This document shows positions 14,340 to 27,827 of a stretch of DNA of 64,000 nt, piece by piece. The stretch is taken from positions 47,674,227 through 47,738,226 of the forward strand of contig NC_065546.1 of the NCBI RefSeq assembly GCF_022605725.1. The letters run 5' to 3'. Position 1 is the first letter of the stretch. Each line of letters starts with the position of its first letter. Under the pieces are notes generated by a model. It searched no databases. It saw nothing but the letters and a program-made list of their open reading frames with translations, and was not told the DNA's origin. This DNA comes from Anthonomus grandis grandis (taxonomy: Eukaryota; Arthropoda; Insecta; Coleoptera; Curculionidae). The position numbers were made by a program, and so were the translations under genes.

Positions 14340-14440
14340 TTATTAACTTGTTTTTAAAAGTTTTTAAGTTTTTCATGTTGTACCCTGTCGAAGGTTTCTC
14401 ATAGTCTATAAAGCCTATGAAAATGTTTTTATGCTAATCG
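14340..14440 (-). mobile_element. RTE-like reverse transcriptase motif A fragment
   Basis: The minus strand reads KNIFIGFIDYEKPS and, after a one-base shift, DRVQHEKLK. Joined, these correspond to the FIDYEKAFDRVQHEKL block around the catalytic aspartate of RTE-type non-LTR reverse transcriptases. Only about 100 bases are recognisable and flanking sequence is too degraded to extend. It is a dead fragment. Confidence 0.65.
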
Positions 14441-14864
14441 CGATACTTTTAAAGAAGTATATTTAAGGAAAATATATTATGACAAATTTTTAAATTGAAA
14501 TAAGAGCATCTTTAATTCCTGTTTTGTAATTATTATAATTTTAAGTGATGAAGTAAGAAGTGATTTACTAACTCAAACGTTCAAAATTAAACACTAACTA
14601 TAACTCCTTAGTAACTGAGTAGTGTTTCGAAATATAAAAATTTTAACAGGAATTTCATAGATTACGTATTATAAAGTCTGAAATATAGTAATTCTAAAAG
14701 TATAGCAATATAAAGAATTAAAAAAATAGAAAAATACAATTATAATTAGAATAAGTCTGAAATTAAGATTAAAATTACTTAGAAGTATATCCATGAAATC
14801 AAAATTATATTTGTTTTATCTCAATATCTCAAAATAATATGTTAATTTGTAAACACGAATTTAT

Positions 14865-15760
14865 ACCTTTTTCAGTCCCATCTTCGTTACGCCCTTCCAT
14901 TCTGGGGCACATGTGTGCGACTCGTTTGAGCACATTTTTAAATTACAAAAGAGAGCGATTCGCTATTTACTAGGATAAGATTTTGAGGATTTGATAGGAT
15001 AAGGAAATGATAAGCTCACTCACACACTCAAGCTCACTACCAAGAAATGTTTAAAAGATTTAAAATATTAATTCTTCCATCTTTATTTATTCATGAATCT
15101 ATATGCTTGGTTCGCAAGCATATATCAAAAATTCCTAATAGACCGCCTCGCAATTATCCACTTCGAAACGCAGAGCATGACCTTTATGTGCCCAGGCCAA
15201 GGTCAGAATTAATAAAAAGCTCTATTCTTTACGGAGCTAAAAAAATGCACAATCATCTGCCTTTGAAAATTAAATCATTGACATATTTTCCTCGATTTCG
15301 CAATGCTTTGAAATCATATTTACTGGAGAGCACTTTATATGCAGTAGATGATTTTTTTTTAATATTAATTTTTGATTATCATGCACGCACTGGCTAATTA
15401 TTAATTTTTTTACGATGTAGAATAGCAATATTTTGTATTGCTAAATTTATATAATTTTTTTTATGACTTTATAAACATTGTATTAATGTTTTTGACTGGT
15501 TTTGTTACTTTTTTTATTTTACTTTCTTATTACTATTTTTCTTTACTTTCCTATTTTCTTACTTTTTACATTTAGTATTAGTATAAGAAATTTGACCAGG
15601 TACATTTATGTCTTTTGTACCCAGTTTTGTATATAATTATTTAGTACTTGTATTTTGATATCTATATTTGTGTGTTTTGCTTTTTATGTTTAGCTTTATC
15701 TACAAATTTTTTTAAATTTTTTGACAATAAAGCATATTTGATTTGATTTGATTTGATATA
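14865..15760 (+). mobile_element. 3' end of a 5'-truncated LINE with (TTTGA)n tail
   Basis: The + strand begins with LRYALPFWGTC and, after a frameshift, DSFEHIFKLQKRAIRYLL. This is the late RT region of jockey/CR1-type ORF2 proteins (the YGIxxWG block and the LQKRAIR block). An open frame at 15047-15397 continues with LFIHESICLVRKHI, a YGAKKMHNHLPLKIK block and LKSYLLESTLYAVDDF, the typical C-terminal tail of these proteins. A 3' UTR follows and ends in tandem TTTGA units at about 15735-15756, a short-repeat tail as in CR1/L2-like LINEs. The missing 5' part and the frameshift mark a dead-on-arrival copy. Confidence 0.82.
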
Positions 15761-15764
15761 ATTT

Positions 15765-18700
15765 AAATCCTATATCCATTATACTTATTCCAATTAAAAA
15801 AGTAATAAATTCTAGTTATATCTAGTCCAACTTAATAACTCATTTTAATTTCTAATTTCAAAATATGAACTCAAAGCATTGCATCAATCTGAAATTACTC
15901 TAGGGAATTTAAGTAGGAATTGAACTGTTCAATTCGAAGTACAGAATTTAATATGACAAAAATTATAATAAGATAAGTCGCATTTATAGATATATGTTAT
16001 AGAGCCATCAAGATATTTATTTAGATTTATTTAGAGTCTGAATAGTATTTCTAGTTCTAAGATGCCAACTCTGAATCATACTAATATCTAGTCAAGTAGG
16101 AATGATATGTGAGAGAGAAAAGTAGAGAAACCAAAATTAGGAAAATGTATGGACTTGGAGTACATAAATAAAATAAAATATCTAAACATCGAAACATAAG
16201 TGCGTAGATAAATTAATAATAATTCTCACATATGTATCATATTATACCTTAAAATCCTAAGTCTATTTGTTTAATTTGACTTTACGCGATAACTTTATAG
16301 AAAAACGAAACAAAAAAACTTGGCTTTAAAAACCTACTTATACAAACGACTTCTAATAAAATGGTTTTTTACCCACAAAATATATTCCACATCGCTGTAA
16401 ATCCGACTACAAAAACTTGAAAATTGAAAATAGGACTTAAACTGAAAGGCAACGTATAACAAAGTAGATTAAAGTTAAGTTTTGACAAAATAAAATAAAT
16501 CATCTCCGATACGTCCGCTTTGATGTGGAAATCCCTCAGAATTCTAGTAATATATTACAAGAGACTCGTCACAAGCCTTTAGGAGACGAAAATGTTAAAA
16601 TTTATTGCTTTAAAGCGATGAAACAGAGGTTTTACGAGTGGTTTCTGAAAGAATCCACTTAGTTATTTTATTTCTGATTTAAAATAATTTTTTTATTAAA
16701 AATTAAATATGTAATCTACAATTTTTTAAAGAAGCTCATAAAATCATCTTATAAGTAATAAAGGCACAAAATTAGGAAAGCATGCACTTTACATAGCAAT
16801 TAGATCAAAAAACGTTACACAAATATTCGGGATACTGACTTAATGCAAATTTGAATTTAAGGAAGCATTTATGCTGTTTTGACAGGCTTCAATTGCAGTA
16901 TTCCACTACACATTCACAGTCTATAAACATAGATCCTAAGGTATTTCAAATATTGACGTATCCATGTAATAAGGCATGTATAGATGTGTATATATAATGT
17001 TTAAGCCCGAGGGAATTTAGAGGTGTAATATAATAATAAGATTAGTTACCTACTAAATCTATAATACGATGGACTATTAATTTATATTCACAAAAAAATA
17101 ATTTATTAGAATCACAAAGAGGGATATATAACAACCTTCGAAATTTCAATTTTTATTTTTATATAACAATGTCAGTCCTATTATCGAAGTTATCTTGAAG
17201 TAAATATTATTGTCCAATAATTAAAAAGGTATGTATTGAAGTTATGCACACAAATAAAAATTGACACCTTAATCTATCCCCTTGGAATTTATCTAAGCAA
17301 TTAATGTGTATTGCATGTAGCCCACAAATAGACACGACATGCATCATAAGGATAATTGCGTTCTCGAATTATGGAGAAATGCGGTTAGAATTACACGGTT
17401 ACAGACGAAATCATTGAAAATTGCCAGCCAGCTCCCGAAACTTCATTGTTTTCGTCGGAATTGTGTCGAAAGGCAATTAATGCAGAATAACGGCATGCAC
17501 TCGCACTCACCACTGGAACTATACTAACAAAGCACCTTTAGATAGAGAAAATTTGCCGAGATTGGTTTTTCTGTAAATGGAATTTTTAGTGTTGAAATCA
17601 GGATTAATTAGGAATTTACATATAAGAATTCAAGTGAGGTTTTTTTTTGTTGTTCATTTATTCACTCCTATGTAATGTAATTTTAACGAAATTATTGGGT
17701 TTTCTCTTTATGATTTAAAGCAATTTTAAAAGCTTTATTGAGCATTAAAAACCAATTAAAAAAATATAACTATTCTTAAGATGAACTTTATATAATTAAG
17801 AAAAAATTTATTAAAAATTGTTTTCGTTTATGTAGATTTTTGAAATGAAATTTTTATTTAAGGTTAATCAATAAATTAATATATAATACTTTTATTGTTA
17901 AATAATTTTTTGCTATCAGATTAACTGGCATTGTCATAACGGTTAAAGGCTATTTCTATTTAGTTAATAAAAAGGATTTAAAAAAACAATAAATTAACGC
18001 CATGATTATTTTATAAATTTTATGAAACAAATATTCTAGTGCTAGAAAGTTAAATATTCAATAGAAGATTCATATGAAATACGAGTAGTACAAAATTTAA
18101 AACGCTAAACAACTTATGTTTAATATATTGTTTACAGTAATATTTTTTTAAATTCAAATTAAACGTTAAATATGACAATTTTATTCATTCCAATATAATT
18201 TATATACGTTAGGCAAAAGTAAAGGTATTTTTTATGCTCGTAATTCTGGCCTATTATTTCCAGAATAATAATTTTATTTGTCTTTAAAATACTTAAATTA
18301 TGTAAAAAGCTCATCAACGTTTAGATTATTTTTGAACTACTATAGAATCAGTAGTAATAGAATAAGATGTTTGTTTTCCAGACTTTTTCTTTAAAAAATT
18401 AAATCTTATTGGATATTTTTAAATTAGCTTAGATAAATATATTTTTAGGCCTAAGAATAGGATGTAGTTAAGAGTTGTATAAAATCTGACAAAAAATATT
18501 GGTCTAGATATCTAGTGGGCTGTAATATTGTTCTAAATTACCTTTTTTTATTCAAATTGTTTTTTTTATTTTTATACTTTTTAGAATTAATTTAATGCTA
18601 AAGCGTATTAAAAATAACAATTTAAAACTTACCCTTATTGAAACCGTTTAATGTCAAATACAAATTGGGCATGACTTTCACCACTACAATTTAAACTTTT

Positions 18701-19815
18701 AATTTTTTATTAAAAACTGCTAAGCCAACTCCTATTTTGCTCATATGAACATCTTTAAAAAGTTAAATCATTTAAATGACCCTGTTTTAATTGATTTTAA
18801 GTAAAAATTGTCCCAACATTAAAAATACAGTTTACTAAATAAATTCTATTTAAAATATTAGAGCCTCGACACTTAATAAAAGCTTATACAAACATATTTT
18901 TTTAATAAAAACTACACTTATATATTAATGACAAATTAGGCATAACTTAAAGGGACACGATTGTTATTTTTTATTTCTATCCTTTTGAATATAGTAAGGA
19001 ATATAAAATATTAAAAAAACTGATTTAATGTATTTTTTACATAGGCGTCATTTTGGTATATAATATAATTTAAAACGAATTTAGCGTCCAAGGTTAATGA
19101 TTGCCACAGAATGCCAGGATCATAAAAAATATGTGGTCTAGTTTAAAGAATATCTATAACTCTGTACAGTTATGCAGAAAAAAATTGTATTTTTAAGTTA
19201 TTTTACAAAAAAAAATACCGAAATACATAAATTTAAATCTGCTTAAATTTTTATTGAAAATATATTAAAAGTAAACCTTTTTCGTTTTACGTGGCAGTTT
19301 GAAAAAACCCTCAATTTGCAATTCTAATTTTGTTCTTTAATTTAAGAAGTTTTTATTTTTAGGTAAATTATTATTATTCTATTAAAATATATAAAAACTT
19401 GCACTGACCATATATGAAATCAGAAAACTGAATAAAAACGCTGAAATAGTTTCTATAAAACAAATGGGAAACAAAAACAAGCATATTATGTCTCCCTTGT
19501 ATGCAACCAGAACAGAGTGAGATATACCTCTAAAATCTCAAATATAAAAGAACATCATGCATCGTATATCGCCTTATCGCTCTTGAAAAATGCTTTCCAA
19601 TGGTATTATTTACAGACACATTTAAAAAAATTCTTCTCTGTTTATCAAGGAAAACAATAAATAAAAACTCTATTTTTAAAATTGTTATTATCTAATAACA
19701 TCTTAAAAATCAGTTCCGTTGATTTAAAGTTTTCAATAATAAAGATTACTTTCTAATTCTTCACGTAGTTACTTTAGTAACTCAGGTTGCATTTTAAAAA
19801 CTATATATTTTAGGT
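15765..19815. other. No recognisable gene; one GC-richer patch
   Basis: Mostly AT-rich DNA. At 17330-17525 there is a less AT-rich block with an open 62-codon + strand frame. It has no known motif, and the minus strand shows a GGTGAGTG word that could act as a splice donor. Around 18640-19030 there are segments similar to the 10-12 kb repeat family. Confidence 0.4.
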
Positions 19816-19819
19816 GACC

Positions 19820-19995
19820 TTATAAAAAGTCAAGAGTTGTTAGGTCCAGGAATCTAGGCGGCCATTCAATAGGACCTCTTCTTCCAATTCACTCGTTAGG
19901 ATAATGATCATCCAACCATTGTCTAACGGGAACTACATAATGAGGTACTCCATCCTGTTGGAATTGTAGTATTCGTTCTTTTAAAGATAAATTTT
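19820..19995 (-). mobile_element. Tc1/mariner-like DDE transposase fragment (copy b)
   Basis: Minus-strand translation gives QQDGVPHYVVPVRQWLDDHY, then an IGRRGPIEWPPR block, a degraded LDLTTLDFL and GHLK. This is the second-to-third catalytic D/E part of the same transposase family as copies a, c, d and e. The QxDG..H block and the SPDLTPLDF block both belong to the DDE core. A stop sits in place of the W of WIGRRG and another follows LDFL. No terminal repeats were found, so this is an isolated fragment. Confidence 0.8.
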
Positions 19996-20949
19996 CGTGC
20001 ATGACTCTCTAATTTTCGCAACATTAGTAATTCGATAAATCTCTGTAGCGTTAGATTTTCTACTATAGGATGGTAAAGTTGTAATAAAAATTTGTTTTAA
20101 ATATTTTTTTGAATATTAGTTCGCTGTTGCTGCGTTTATGCAGAATTCGAATTAAATATTTTTTATACGTTTTTTGATCTTTTTTCGTTCGATGTACAGT
20201 TTTTGCTTAAAAAAATTAAAAATTAAAAAATTAAAAAGCTTTTGCTTAAAAAACTCTTATTATTAGCATTAACGTCATTATATATAGCATTAACGTCGTA
20301 ATTTAATTATGTTTCCAATAAAGAATTACTACTTTTATTACTCACTTTTAACAAGAAATTCAAAGTTTATTATTTACTAGGGTTAAAGTAATAAAAAAAA
20401 ATATTTTTAATAAATTAACCAGCCTGAGCTTAAAATCTAGGACATTTAAAATATACGTTAATAGAAATCTTTTAACTTAATTTTATCTAAGAAACACGTT
20501 CCAAAATGTCTAAACTTTCTTTTAATCAACACTTTGTATAATAAAAGAAAATTTCAGGTAAAGTACAAATCTTCTAAAAAAGACTAACAGAATTAAAATT
20601 TTCATTTTTTCAACCTAAAAAATAATTTGCGTTAAAATATCTTATTTAACAATCAAAAAGTCTTTAAGTAAAATAAATCTAAGAACAAACCAAAATGTTT
20701 TAAAAGTACGAAGCTGTAATCAAAGTATTAAAATATCAATTTAAAAAAAGGAACTAACCTGCATTAATTCAACACTAAAAAACAATTGCGTTCATCAAAA
20801 GTTTAAATTTTCATCACTAACTTATCACTAGTCACCGTTAAATAAGCTCACCCTAGAACATTATCAAAAGCACACCTTTGAGTTCAAAATTTTTCTTATT
20901 AATACGATTTTCTAAACTAATTCTAACAGTTGAAAATTTAAATCGGAAA

Positions 20950-21105
20950 ATTTCAAAACTCCCGGTTTTACCACGTGACAGTCCGCGACGTCGTGACGTG
21001 GAGCGTCGGGACGGTGCTGAGTTGAGCGTCCGACGGCTAACTGAGAAGAGTTGCGACTCCTCCGCCAATTCTTTGCAGGTTACGGGACACGCGCGCAATT
21101 AATTT
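20950..21105. promoter_or_regulatory. CpG-rich island, possible promoter or first exon
   Basis: About 155 bases are strikingly GC- and CpG-rich inside very AT-rich DNA, with CACGTGAC, GACGTCGTGACGTGG (CRE/E-box-like words) and ACACGCGCGC. Both strands are open for about 75-80 codons here, but the translations are R/S-rich and have no recognisable domain, so openness may simply reflect the absence of TA-containing stops. A transcription start or 5' untranslated exon is a reasonable reading. A GC-rich transposon fragment is the main alternative. Confidence 0.35.
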
Positions 21106-22639
21106 ATTCTAAGTGAGAAATTTATTTTATATTTGACCTTCGCTCATTTTTCTTGAAATAATAGCAATTTTCCAATAATGTCAATAATTGTTGCGAGATG
21201 TCACCCGTTTTTTCTTTTAATTTTTGATTAATTTTTAAACCTACCAATTACAAGGCATTCATTATACAGTCCATCCGAAAATTTATGTCCAAGTTTATTT
21301 AAAGATAAGCGATGGGTTTTTTGTAAAAACGCTCGGAACTGTCTATTTTTATTTCAAGTTGCGCTTTTTTGTACGTAAAGTTTGTATATACAAGGGTATA
21401 AAAAAATAAATTTCGACCATCAATTTTTTCAAATGAAAGCACCTATTTTTAATTTTATTTTTGTATTTCGTGTGGAATTCTACGTATGTTGTATGCCTCA
21501 TGTCCTATACCTAAAGTCAACAATTATCGAAAAAAACACGAATCATGTAATGAATAAAAAAAGAACAAAAATTTAATTAAATGTTCAAAATGGGTGCCAA
21601 TCACGGCGTGACCATATCCAAAGCGATCAATAAACCGCGGTTCCGTGAACGGTTATAGGTATACAGGTTATGCATTCAACAATTCGACGAGTGCCGCAAT
21701 TTATTCTCCATGCGTATAATCCCCAACACAGAGAGCGTTCCGAAAAATGAGCATAGCAAACTTTAAAATATAGAAAAATAATCATGAGACCGCCCTATAG
21801 AGACGTCATCCAGAAATAGTGCAAAAACAGCGATGCCAAATCGAATTTGTTTACGTCATTAGGTTAACGGTATTGCCGACAGAATTACAATTTTCGTTTC
21901 GACGGTTTCGTCTCCCAAGGAGGTTGTTTGAATGCCTAAGATTAAAAAAAAAATGGTATAGTCCGTTTAAATTTAAAGAGTATCCCGAAAAAAGGTTAAA
22001 AAAAACGGTCCCCTGCATGTGGTCTGCTCTGTTGCAATCCTATTGTGCCCCATACATTTACTCCTACATGTTCAGTTCTGTTGCCTCTATAGGAAGTCCA
22101 GTATTTTGATTAGTGGTGTAGTTCTTATCTTCTCTGGCGAAGGTTTGGCCTTGCCCAGGACTAGCATCCTGGTCTCGTTAAAGGCTTCGGAGAAGCATAG
22201 AATGTAAAGAATGGTTTCCTTCTCTTTCTCACAACCTTTAGATAGCGGGTATCTACTTTGCCGAGTCTATCTTTTTTTCCTGCAGGGTATTATAAGCCTT
22301 GCTACCATTTTGCAGTTCTTGCAGTATGTTTTCTTTCTTCCTGAGTGCCGAGCCCCCCAAAAGTTTTTTGAAGAGTTCCAGTTTTGCTCCCAGTAGTTTT
22401 TATGCTCAAGTTTTAATAAGTCTCTAATATCCATTTTCTATGTTCTTACAACTTCATGGATGCCCATTGCCTGTTATTTCCAGGCCTAGGTTAAGGAAAT
22501 TTACGGGTTGAGTAAGAATAACCTATAGCTAGAAAATGCCTAGTGGCTTTCGCAAATCTGTCTAAATAAAAAGAATACATTTCTTTTTATGTTTTATAAT
22601 TATCATTTATTATTATTTATTCAATAAAGGCATTATCTG
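21106..22639. other. No firm call; possible transposon-derived sequence
   Basis: 21270-22110 is less AT-rich than average and contains several short open frames, none with a motif I recognise. 22020-22500 read on the minus strand has long stretches without lysine/asparagine-only composition and lies directly downstream (minus sense) of the LINE RT fragment at 22640-23045. It could therefore be the degraded 3' part of that element, but I could not identify specific RT blocks in it. Confidence 0.3.
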
Positions 22640-23045
22640 TCTATTTATCTATATTGTGGGTAATATAGAGGCACTAAATCGTGTCTGATATATCCTTCTA
22701 TAAGCTTTTTCTCTATTTTCAAGAAGAATAATGTAAGGCAGATTGGTGAGAAGGATTTGGATTTCATGTATTAGTCGCGTATTACTTTTGGTAGGAATAC
22801 TACCTTCACTTCCTTCCAACTCTCTAGTATGTACTGTAACCAGACTAACCCACAATATTTTGCATATCACGGATAGTAGAAATTCTTTGCCCTATATATG
22901 ATGAGTATAATACCATATATTCCAGAAGACTTAAAAGGTTTGAAGGTGCCTATAGCCCATTTAGCTTTCTCGTAGGTTACAAACTTTTTTGCCAGTTTCC
23001 AGTTCTCCACTTTGCCTCGCAAAAATTTGTTAATAAAAAGCGACA
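22640..23045 (-). mobile_element. Non-LTR retrotransposon fragment, N-terminal RT region
   Basis: The minus strand reads FVTYEKAKWAIGTFKPFKSS, then after a short gap a WKEVKVVFLPK block and LFLKIEKKLIEGYIRH. These match the conserved start of the RT domain in I/R1/jockey-like LINEs: the WAI.SF.P.K.PG.DGI block, the W+..+V.FIPKPGK block and the ..L+K..E+LI..+I block. Several frameshifts and stops interrupt it. The catalytic motifs A and C are not readable. It is an inactive remnant. Confidence 0.72.
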
Positions 23046-26000
23046 CTGTTGAATAAATTGCCTGTAAAAGAAAACCACTATAATAGGTGAAAGTCCTGTA
23101 GAATTTATATGCTTGCTATGATCACAAACGAAGATGAGGAAATAAAGAACATAGACGCCTACTTAGCAGAACTTTATAAAAATTCGAACGCTTCTTACGA
23201 TCTTCTTAAGAAGAAGGCACCAAATATACTTCGTTGCTGTTTCGTACTTTAGCTACTCCAATCTCTACCCAGGACTAGTCACAGAACACAAATATAGAGA
23301 AATGTGTGTTGCCTAATGAACAGACAGAAATTCTGTTGACAGCTTTATTGACGTTGTTGACACAGACGGGGGCATCCATCTTGGGTGGCGTGTGGCGGGA
23401 AATTTAAGCTTGATCTATTGCCTGGTTTTTAAATTTCAAGTAATTTGCAGTTGCATTACAAAGTTGATGCGTTAACTGACGAGTGATGAGATATATTTAA
23501 ATAGAATTTTATTTCAATTAAAAAAAAAACAATATACTTTCATTTTAGAAATACCCACATTTAATTAAAATCGTTAATTTTAAATGTTGAGAAAAAATAA
23601 AAATATTGCATCTCAGACATCCCTCATCACTTTAATCAGGAATTAACACATCAACTAAAATATTATTTAATTTAAATTTGGTTCTCAAGACATTGCTTAT
23701 TTAAGATATTTAGCTATAGATACTTACCAAGAATTATAAATTGGCCCGATAGATATGGTACTAAATTTTAAATAAAAAAAAAACAAAGCTAAATTGTCTT
23801 TTAAATGTTTTATTTTAAGATGAATTAAAATAAATTTAACAAAGGATTTTAAAATGCATAAAAAAGTTACAATATAATCTAAATGAAATACTGCAAACTG
23901 TAAGTATGGTATTAATAACACCTTTTATGTAAAAAATAGAATTGTTGCAGATATAAAGCATATTTTAACTGAAAATCCTAATTTCTATAGTTTCAGAAAA
24001 AAATTACCTGCTTTTTTTTGTTTCCATGAGTATAAAACATGATAAGAAATATGTAACAAACATACCTAAATAAAAAATTAAACATACATATTTTTAACCA
24101 TCTATAAAATTGCAATAAAATAATATATATCCACAAATTATGAAAAACAAAATATAAGCTCTTATAAAGACAGAAACTGAACCTATCTCTTGAAATAAAT
24201 CTGGCTTTTCATTGTAAATAAGTTAATTAATAATGACTAGATATAACACAAATACATATGTACGAGTTAATATGCATGTTTTTTTCCATTTTATTTTTTT
24301 AGTATAAGCAAATAAAAACAAAATATAACTTTTGATTAGTCACAATCAGGTAAAGATGTCACAAGTCACTGGGGTTGTCTCCAGTAAGTATGCAACATGA
24401 AACATAAGAAAACAGATTAAGACAGTGTATTGTGTATACAATATTATATATTCTATCGGGTTAAAATTAAATCTCCTAAAAGTATTTCATCCTAATGATC
24501 CAAAATACATAAGTTTTCATTATTAGTAAGTATTGATTATCACATTAGTTATGATTACGATTATTAAGGTTCTAAATAATACCGTAAAGGATTTGATATT
24601 AGTCTATAATTTTACTTTAAGCTAATAATATGAATTTAATTATGGGTCAGTAAAAATAAAATAGGACTGTAAAAAGCATAGCATTTACTATCAAAATGTC
24701 TGGTAATTTAGGTATTTTAAAAAATAAGATATTACATACTAAAATCTTAGCTAAAAAGTTAAAAAACAAAATTATTCTGATTGTGTAGGTGTAGGATCAT
24801 GAGTATTAAATGAGGATATTCAGGATTTTTGTTTTTTTAAAGGCATTTTAGATTGTCAAATATTTTTCTGTTTTTTAGAACTGAATGACCAACACTTAAA
24901 GATTGTTGTTGTGGTTTTGAAGTTGGCTTTTGATTTTATACTTTAAATATTTATAAACCAACCAAAACTTTTTCTCTAAATTGACTAAATGACCATGGCT
25001 ATCCATCCATAAATGTGTATAACTTAAGGTGGATTAAGTCGATTAGGGAAATCAGTTTTCGTTAAATTGAACAAATAGGTATTGTGTTTATACTCCATGT
25101 GAATATCATTTCTACTTAAGAACCAGAAAAGTGTTTGGAGCAAACATTTTTAGTCGGACTTACATGACAGACAAGATTTTTGTAAGGATGGATTTAATGG
25201 CAATTAAAAAAATTTATGATTTCTGTGACTGTCTGGGCAATTCCTCATATATAAACTAGTGAATAAAGAATATTTGTATAAATATCTTAATCTAGATGAA
25301 GACAAGGAAAAGGAAATACTTCATATTTTCGCGGTGAAGGTTCAAGAATTAAAACTGAATTGTAAAAAAAAAGTTAAATTGAGAACAGTGACATAGATAT
25401 GTCCAAAATAGGATTAAATCTATAATTATATCCTGGAAAATGATAATACATCCAAGATACACCTAAAGATTATTAGAAAACACTTAGGTATGTCATAATT
25501 GAAATTTACCTGTCTCCTGCTCTATGTAGTTGCACGATGATTCGATTTTGGCACGTTTGTAAAATAATGTATCAACCCAGAACTCAAAAAAACTACAAAA
25601 AGCTATAAAATTACTTAAAAACTTTAAATTGGAAGAAAATCATGAGGCTTGGCTTGTTTTCCACCCAAAGAAGACCTAAAAAAGACAATCGTCAAATACG
25701 ACAGTTAAAATGTCACTATTGTCATATTTGATGTACGTCAAAAATTAGACAATCAGAATCAATCGGCCATCTTGGGTGGCAGACTATTCCGCCCCGCCAC
25801 ATTCAACCTTCATACCGGTGGGACTAATCTTAATGATGCATTCTACACTCCAACATTAGTCTTTATTGTGTGTTGGTCGAGATCCCAAGAATCCTATATT
25901 TTATAATGATATTTTAGACCGAAAACCGGAGAGGAGATCTCCAGAGTTATGTCGGAATCGCTGACCTATCACGACATATCGATGGTTCGACTTTTTCTCG

Positions 26001-27059
26001 ACTTACTGCTTCTTAATTAAATAACTGAATAATTATTATACAGATTGATCAGGACCACAAATTTTCAAACAAAACAAATGACTGACATTTGTTACAAATA
26101 ACTAACGGAAGTCCCACAATATTTATGAGAAAACTAAGCTTCTTTGGTTTTTCAACTTTAAGGACTGGAGGTATGCCAGGCTTTTTCTGAAGCATCTGTC
26201 AAAAAAGGAAATTTCCTCGAAACGGTTTTTTTGTGCCATAAATGCGTCTTGAGACTTTCTCAAAGCACATAGCTAATATCCGTCAAAAGAGTTATGAGAA
26301 ACTCATTGGACAAAGCAGCAATTAATTTTACAAAAGCATATAAAAGAATACAATTAAAAAGAGTTCTGAGAGAAAATTGCTAAATGTGCCGATTCAATTT
26401 TACCCTTTTGGAAGCTTGAAATGGCTTTAATGATAGGTTAATTTATTCTCAAACTAAAGAAAGTGGTATATTTTAGTCATCGATTTAAAGAATTAATTTT
26501 TGATAAGTGTTAATTTTATTTTTCTTAAACGTTTAATTTTTTTTATTTTTATCAAAGTTTATACTTAATTTTATTAGACTGCAGTGTTGTGCGCGTTGAG
26601 ATATTTGGCCTTTAAGCACCTCTGTATGTGCAATAATGTATACCCCAACCTGTATTGAAAAGTTATAAGAACTCAATTTCCAGTCTTTTATCGCCATCTT
26701 ACTTTGAGATATAATAAAGTTTGATAAAAATGTACCAACTTGTAGTTAACATATTAAAAAGAAAATATATAATTTTTATATAGAAATAAATCGTTTTTAC
26801 AATTTTTGCAAAGTTGATGGCTAGAATTTAAATATTTTTTAATTAGAAAATAAGTCTTTAGTAATGAATTTGAAAAATAATAATGTACGCCACTGAAAAC
26901 ACTTTGAGTACTCAAAGTTAATGTTCTTTCGTATGCTTTTAAGTGCTAATTTAAGGCACTTATAAGGCCATAAAATCATAATGCCTGCAGTAATTTCTTC
27001 GGTTTTGTTTTAATGGAAACCTAATGCTTATCTAGAGCAATTGATAAGTTTTTTCCAAC
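23046..27059. other. No recognisable gene upstream of the receptor locus
   Basis: This 4-kb stretch is AT-rich with no coding block I can identify. The same 14-mer CCATCTTGGGTGGC occurs in direct orientation at 23376-23389 and 25768-25781. The ~2.4 kb between the two copies is featureless. The 120 bases just before the receptor start at 27060 contain no clear core promoter element. Confidence 0.4.
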
Positions 27060-27827
27060 ATGCATACAGCAATGGAAAAAGTGTTATTTGTGTTAAGCTT
27101 AGTGTTTCTTATATATCCAGTTGGAAGATGGAAGTCAAAACTGGCCAACAAATGTTGGAAAGCAATTTTAATGTTATATACAACAGAATCGATATTTTAT
27201 ATTTGGTTAATGACTGAAGGTAAAAACGATATATCAAAAATATTTCGGACAGCATTCTTTACTTTTTCACTACTTCTAAATTTCTCTATCACTTACGTTA
27301 TGCTAAGCAAACAAAAACCTATTACAAAAATACTTAAACTATTAAAAATAATGAATAACAGACAAAAACATGGGTTAATTCCGAGGCTTGTAAAGGGTGT
27401 AAAAATATATGTGGCATGTTATATTGGTTTATTTATCGCACGACAATATTATTTAACAGACAAAATTAGATCTGTAAGGCATGCATATATACAACTAGTA
27501 AAGATACGATCAGGTTTATTTTTGCTAATGCCGATTTTTTTGGTGAAACAGGCAAGGGATTATCTTGCTCTTTTATTTATTGAGATAAACTCAGTTTCCT
27601 CCAAGAAACCGAGAGAAAAGATAAAAAGTTTAAGAATAAAACATAACGTCATTTGCAATTTAATAGATCTCACTAATGAGGTCTTTGGACCTGCTATTGC
27701 CTGGACTGTGTTAAGTGGTTTTACCATTATTTTGACCGCACTTGTAAGGAACATTATGGCTGATAACGCATCTATTTACAATGCAACAAAAGGAATTGGA
27801 GACGTATTAATTATTCTACAATATATA
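27060..27827 (+). CDS. Gustatory receptor, alternative first coding exon A
   Basis: This exon encodes 256 residues of an insect gustatory receptor (7tm_7 family), a ligand-gated channel-type chemoreceptor of the neuronal membrane. A hydrophobic N-terminal stretch (about 7-20) ending in YP resembles the family's LGLFP region. TM segments lie near 34-51, 61-82, 115-131, 144-162 and 209-229, and TM6 starts near 245. Before TM5 sits the family-typical N..FG (N206, F209, G210). The start could also be the in-frame Met at residue 5, which aligns better with exon B. Coding runs into a strong donor, ATA|GTAAGTAT, in phase 0; without splicing it ends at a stop at 27855-27857. I see no private 3' exon before exon B. 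The downstream exon at 38769 joins in frame (372 aa total), so I infer a shared last exon. Loss of its own 3' exon is the alternative. Confidence 0.85.

Noticed and set aside
22649..22870. 73-codon minus frame
   Set aside because: Out-of-frame reading of the LINE RT fragment, whose true blocks lie in neighbouring frames.
27560..27754. 64-codon minus frame inside exon A
   Set aside because: Shadow of the receptor exon; no motif of its own.
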